Of a stretch of 64,000 nt of DNA, positions 61,429-64,000 are shown piece after piece. Numbering within the stretch: the stretch's first letter is position 1; every line of letters starts with the position of its first letter. The notes under the pieces are model-generated. The model was not told the origin of the DNA, ran no database searches, and saw only the letters and a program-made list of their open reading frames with translations. Made by a program: the position numbers and the translations under genes. Origin of the DNA: Stenotrophomonas maltophilia. Its GTDB lineage: Bacteria; Pseudomonadota; Gammaproteobacteria; Xanthomonadales; Xanthomonadaceae. The stretch lies in the NCBI RefSeq assembly GCF_039555535.1, contig NZ_CP154630.1, forward strand, positions 1,811,001 through 1,875,000, in the 5' to 3' direction.

Positions 61429-64000
61429 TGCTCAATCTTCTCGATGAATTCAGGGTTGATCTCCAAAGGATCATCGCCTTCGGAGAAGGGAAGGTCGTAG
61501 GCGTCGAAAGAGGCGTCGTTGATTTGCTCCAACGCGCCATCAAGCATCAACTCCAAGTCCGAAGCGGTATCTTGGAGCTCTGCCCGGGTCCAAGTAGGGC
61601 GCGACAACATCAGGCGAAGCAGCGCTCTGTGAGCGTCATCCAGGCCAAGCAAACCGGTTTCCGCTGGCTCTTCCTCGACCACCGTGAGGCCAGGTGGAGG
61701 AGCCGCTGGGTCAGGGAGCTCTTCGGCAAAGATGTTGGCCAAGAGGGCGGAGACTTTCGCAGTGTCGCGTTGGAGTGTTGCAATCCTCTCTGGGTCAAGA
61801 CGAAAACCTGTTGCATCTGGTGCGGCACTTGCTCGGCGAGCAGTAGGTGCATGCACATCGCTAAAGACGCGCTTGGGCTCAACGCCTAAGGTCTTGTAGA
61901 CCTTCTCTAAGAACCGCACTTCCTCCGGTGAAACCATGCCGTCAACTTGCGCCAAGTTGGCCATGGCTGCGGCGATCGCTTCCTTGGTGTTTTGACCCAA
62001 CGGATCAAGCTTCTTCTTCAAAGAAGCAAGGTTAATAGGGGCGACCGACAGGAGGAGAAGATGCGCCCGGAGCCTGCGATGGTCCGCGGCACTGAGGTGG
62101 CTCCAAGCGTCAATCTCCCCAGTCAGGTGAGCGAGTTCTTCGGTGCTAAACGAGCCGTCCGATTGCGCAACCGTTGACGCCAGTTGTAGAGTTAGGAGCG
62201 CCGTCTGGTAGGCGTCAGTGTCCGCCTGGTGCGTTTGGTCGGGCAACATGGCAAAAAGCACCACGTGGTCATCGATACCCGGTATGCGGGCGCCTTCAAG
62301 GACATTGGGCTCGATGCCAATGTGCGCCGATTCCAGAGCCCGCGCCAGATCTCGAACCTTTTCCCGTCCGAGCGCGCCTGAAAGGCCTCCGAGACGGTCA
62401 AGCACGTCGGACAAGGGAAGTGTGATCGTCGCCTCGCCCGTGTCAGCGTAGAGCTTAGCTAGGGCTATTCGAGGTGACTCCGGCCAGATGCTTGGCGGAA
62501 GCAAGAGCAATCCATCTAAGGTGTCTTTTGCCTCGGGCGTTTTGCCAATCAGTCGGCTAAACGATCCGAGTTCCTGGGCGCACTGATTCACAATCGACGT
62601 AAGGGTGTTCAGTGGTGCGCGTAGTGCGGTGACATCGGGGATGTCGCCAAAGGACTTGGTGACAGTCGTGCCATAGAGCCCGGGCGAGGTGGCTTGCCTA
62701 GCAAATTTCAGCTTGGTCTTGTTCTTAGTAAGGACGAGCCCTGGGCCAAAGAGTTCGCGGTACCGTTCTAAAAAGAGTCGGTCGAATTCGGTCTCACAGC
62801 GCGTTGCAGCTGTGCGGATGGAGATGGCAGGATTGAGTCTTGCCCATGCAAGGGCGAGGGGCCCCGGGATGGGGGCGCGATCTACGGAACACTGACCGAG
62901 TGCTAGACGGATGGTGAAAGGCAGATCGATGCTGCGCTCGAAGGAGGGCAGCGGCTGCAAGTAGAGCTTTTCTGTTGCGGAATCAAGCTCCATCCAGTCG
63001 AGCAGGCTGTTGACTGAGATCCTCAGAGAGCTATGAGTCGTGCCATACACCTTATCGAGCTGGCGCAATGCAGATTTAATCACCGGCCAGTCTCGCTTGC
63101 TCCCGCTGCCCACAGCGGCATCCAGTAAGACCCGGCGCTCGATACCATAGAAGAAGAGGTGCACATAGCTGAGGGAGCACTCAGGATCGGTGCGGTCGGA
63201 CGCAAGCCAAGTTAGATAGCCTCGCCGTTCCGTCGGCGAGAGCTCAGCATAGCTCTGTCGATATCCCGCATTCAGCACGCGATAGCTGCCGGTCGGAGCC
63301 ACGGCCAGAACGCCGTTGACCAAGCTCGGCTCGTTTCCGCCGTACTTGGTCGGGAGCTTCACCCCCGTATAGAACAACCCACCGCGAATGGTGAGGCCGG
63401 CGATTTCGATGCTGTCCTCAGGACCGAGCCAGCGTGTGGTGGCCCATCCCTCGGGCGGACGGGGCACGGAAAACTTGCGCTGCTCCGCCCCCGTCGTCGC
63501 TATCCTGTGGAGTTCGTCTTGGCTTGCGCCTGACCTTGGTGCCGCGCTGGCCAGTGCGGCCTGGGTTGACACTGCTGGGAGCGGTGGCGGCATTGGCACA
63601 GTCGGAGCTTCCGCCACTGGCAGAGTTTGGCTTTTTTTTGTCTCAGAAGCTGTGGGGGTCTGATGGCCCTCTTTGGGGCGAGGCCGAGTAAAAGAGGGCA
63701 CAATGATCAAGGGATCCTCGTCGCCGGAAGATTCAGAGCGAGCGACGGCGGAGCTAGCTTGGCGCTCGGCGACAGCTTTCATCGCGACGGCAAGGTTTCC
63801 CAAGGTGTCCCTGGCCGGAGCAATGCTACGCATCGCCTCGCGATCGGCCCTTGCCGATTGAGATTGTCTTTCAGTGACCGCGGTCATCGCAGCCGCGAGG
63901 TTCCCCAATTCAATTTTTTGCGGGGTTTTTGCGTCCGGCGCCACGTCTGGCTGGACCAGCTGCCGAGTCGATGAAGCGACGTCGCCGACAGTCTTCCCTT
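61425..64000 (-). CDS. TerB_N/TerB_C-domain protein, 5' end outside window
   Basis: The frame is open to the right edge. A GTG at 63942-63944 gives 839 residues, but coding character with a third degenerate repeat continues upstream, so the real start is beyond the window. The N-terminal region holds repeats 'LGNLAAAMTAVTERQ' (13-27) and 'LGNLAVAMKAVAERQ' (48-62). TerB_N follows (about 170-380; 'GLTIRGGLFYTGVKLP', 'SPTERRGYLTWLASDRTDPE'), then a TerB-like helical unit ('MANLAQVDGMVSPEEVRFLE', near 660-690) and a TerB_C end ('DPLEINPEFIEKIEQ'). The acidic TerB units bind metal or membranes. In Ter-linked systems such proteins accompany DNA-processing enzymes, as here. Confidence 0.85.
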   Translation of the reverse strand, partial: GKTVGDVASSTRQLVQPDVAPDAKTPQKIELGNLAAAMTAVTERQSQSARADREAMRSIAPARDTLGNLAVAMKAVAERQASSAVARSESSGDEDPLIIVPSFTRPRPKEGHQTPTASETKKSQTLPVAEAPTVPMPPPLPAVSTQAALASAAPRSGASQDELHRIATTGAEQRKFSVPRPPEGWATTRWLGPEDSIEIAGLTIRGGLFYTGVKLPTKYGGNEPSLVNGVLAVAPTGSYRVLNAGYRQSYAELSPTERRGYLTWLASDRTDPECSLSYVHLFFYGIERRVLLDAAVGSGSKRDWPVIKSALRQLDKVYGTTHSSLRISVNSLLDWMELDSATEKLYLQPLPSFERSIDLPFTIRLALGQCSVDRAPIPGPLALAWARLNPAISIRTAATRCETEFDRLFLERYRELFGPGLVLTKNKTKLKFARQATSPGLYGTTVTKSFGDIPDVTALRAPLNTLTSIVNQCAQELGSFSRLIGKTPEAKDTLDGLLLLPPSIWPESPRIALAKLYADTGEATITLPLSDVLDRLGGLSGALGREKVRDLARALESAHIGIEPNVLEGARIPGIDDHVVLFAMLPDQTHQADTDAYQTALLTLQLASTVAQSDGSFSTEELAHLTGEIDAWSHLSAADHRRLRAHLLLLSVAPINLASLKKKLDPLGQNTKEAIAAAMANLAQVDGMVSPEEVRFLEKVYKTLGVEPKRVFSDVHAPTARRASAAPDATGFRLDPERIATLQRDTAKVSALLANIFAEELPDPAAPPPGLTVVEEEPAETGLLGLDDAHRALLRLMLSRPTWTRAELQDTASDLELMLDGALEQINDASFDAYDLPFSEGDDPLEINPEFIEKIEQ

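Noticed and set aside
57924..63944. Calling the helicase/ATPase operon a BREX system
   Set aside because: Only BrxD- and BrxHI-like genes are present; PglZ, BrxX/PglX and BrxC/PglY-type large genes are not seen in the window.

Overview
ORGANISM. The window looks like a chromosome segment of a Stenotrophomonas species (Xanthomonadaceae, probably the S. maltophilia complex). The left 27 kb is GC-rich with core genes in a familiar gammaproteobacterial order (complete hut locus, serC-pheA-aroA, serS). Its intergenic spaces carry many short palindromes that begin with GTAG and have stems such as GCCGAGC..GCTCGGC, GCCGGGC..GCCCGGC and GCCGACC..GGTCGGC. These match the GTAG-type REP (SMAG) repeats described for S. 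maltophilia. The assignment is by recognition, not by a database search.

CORE PART (1-26.9 kb). Two small unknown genes and a TonB-dependent receptor are followed by a serine hydrolase. The histidine-utilisation locus comes next: hutI-hutH-hutG-hutU on the minus strand, each junction overlapping by 4 nt, divergent from hutF-hutC. Together they encode the five-step route through formylglutamate, with the HutC repressor and a HutC-like operator in the divergent promoter. After this come a hicAB toxin-antitoxin pair, a membrane-anchored Mrr-like nuclease, two polyhydroxyalkanoate granule genes, an FHA protein, serC-pheA-aroA, two TonB-like proteins, serS, a small SH3 protein, azoR with a divergent LysR regulator, and a DUF4241-like/ankyrin protein.

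ACCESSORY ISLAND (about 26.97 kb to beyond the right edge). A 19-nt copy of a tRNA-Ser 3' end lies just before a tyrosine integrase. From there GC content drops, REP elements disappear, and gene remnants become common. The island is a mosaic. It holds two integrases (27.1 and 45.0 kb) plus the relic of a third, an IS3-family insertion sequence, a MobA/MobL-type relaxase with a changed metal motif, and at least four broken genes. Cargo includes four related ankyrin-like proteins; a TIR protein with a coupled 100-residue partner next to a GrlR-like gene; a LysR-controlled metallo-beta-lactamase/tautomerase-like operon; a SMEK-domain protein; a DUF3800 protein; a stand-alone Cas2/SinR-like protein; a membrane protein next to a PHP-SMC-like (TrlF-type) ATPase with a 59-residue partner gene; and an XRE regulator with three evenly spaced operators.

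RIGHT END (57.9-64 kb). A tightly coupled minus-strand operon encodes a TerB_N/TerB_C protein, a BrxD-like P-loop ATPase and an Lhr/BrxHI-like helicase. No BREX methyltransferase or PglZ gene is in the window. This three-gene set is the best candidate for an under-described DNA-processing or anti-phage system. The TerB gene runs off the right edge, so the operon may contain more genes.
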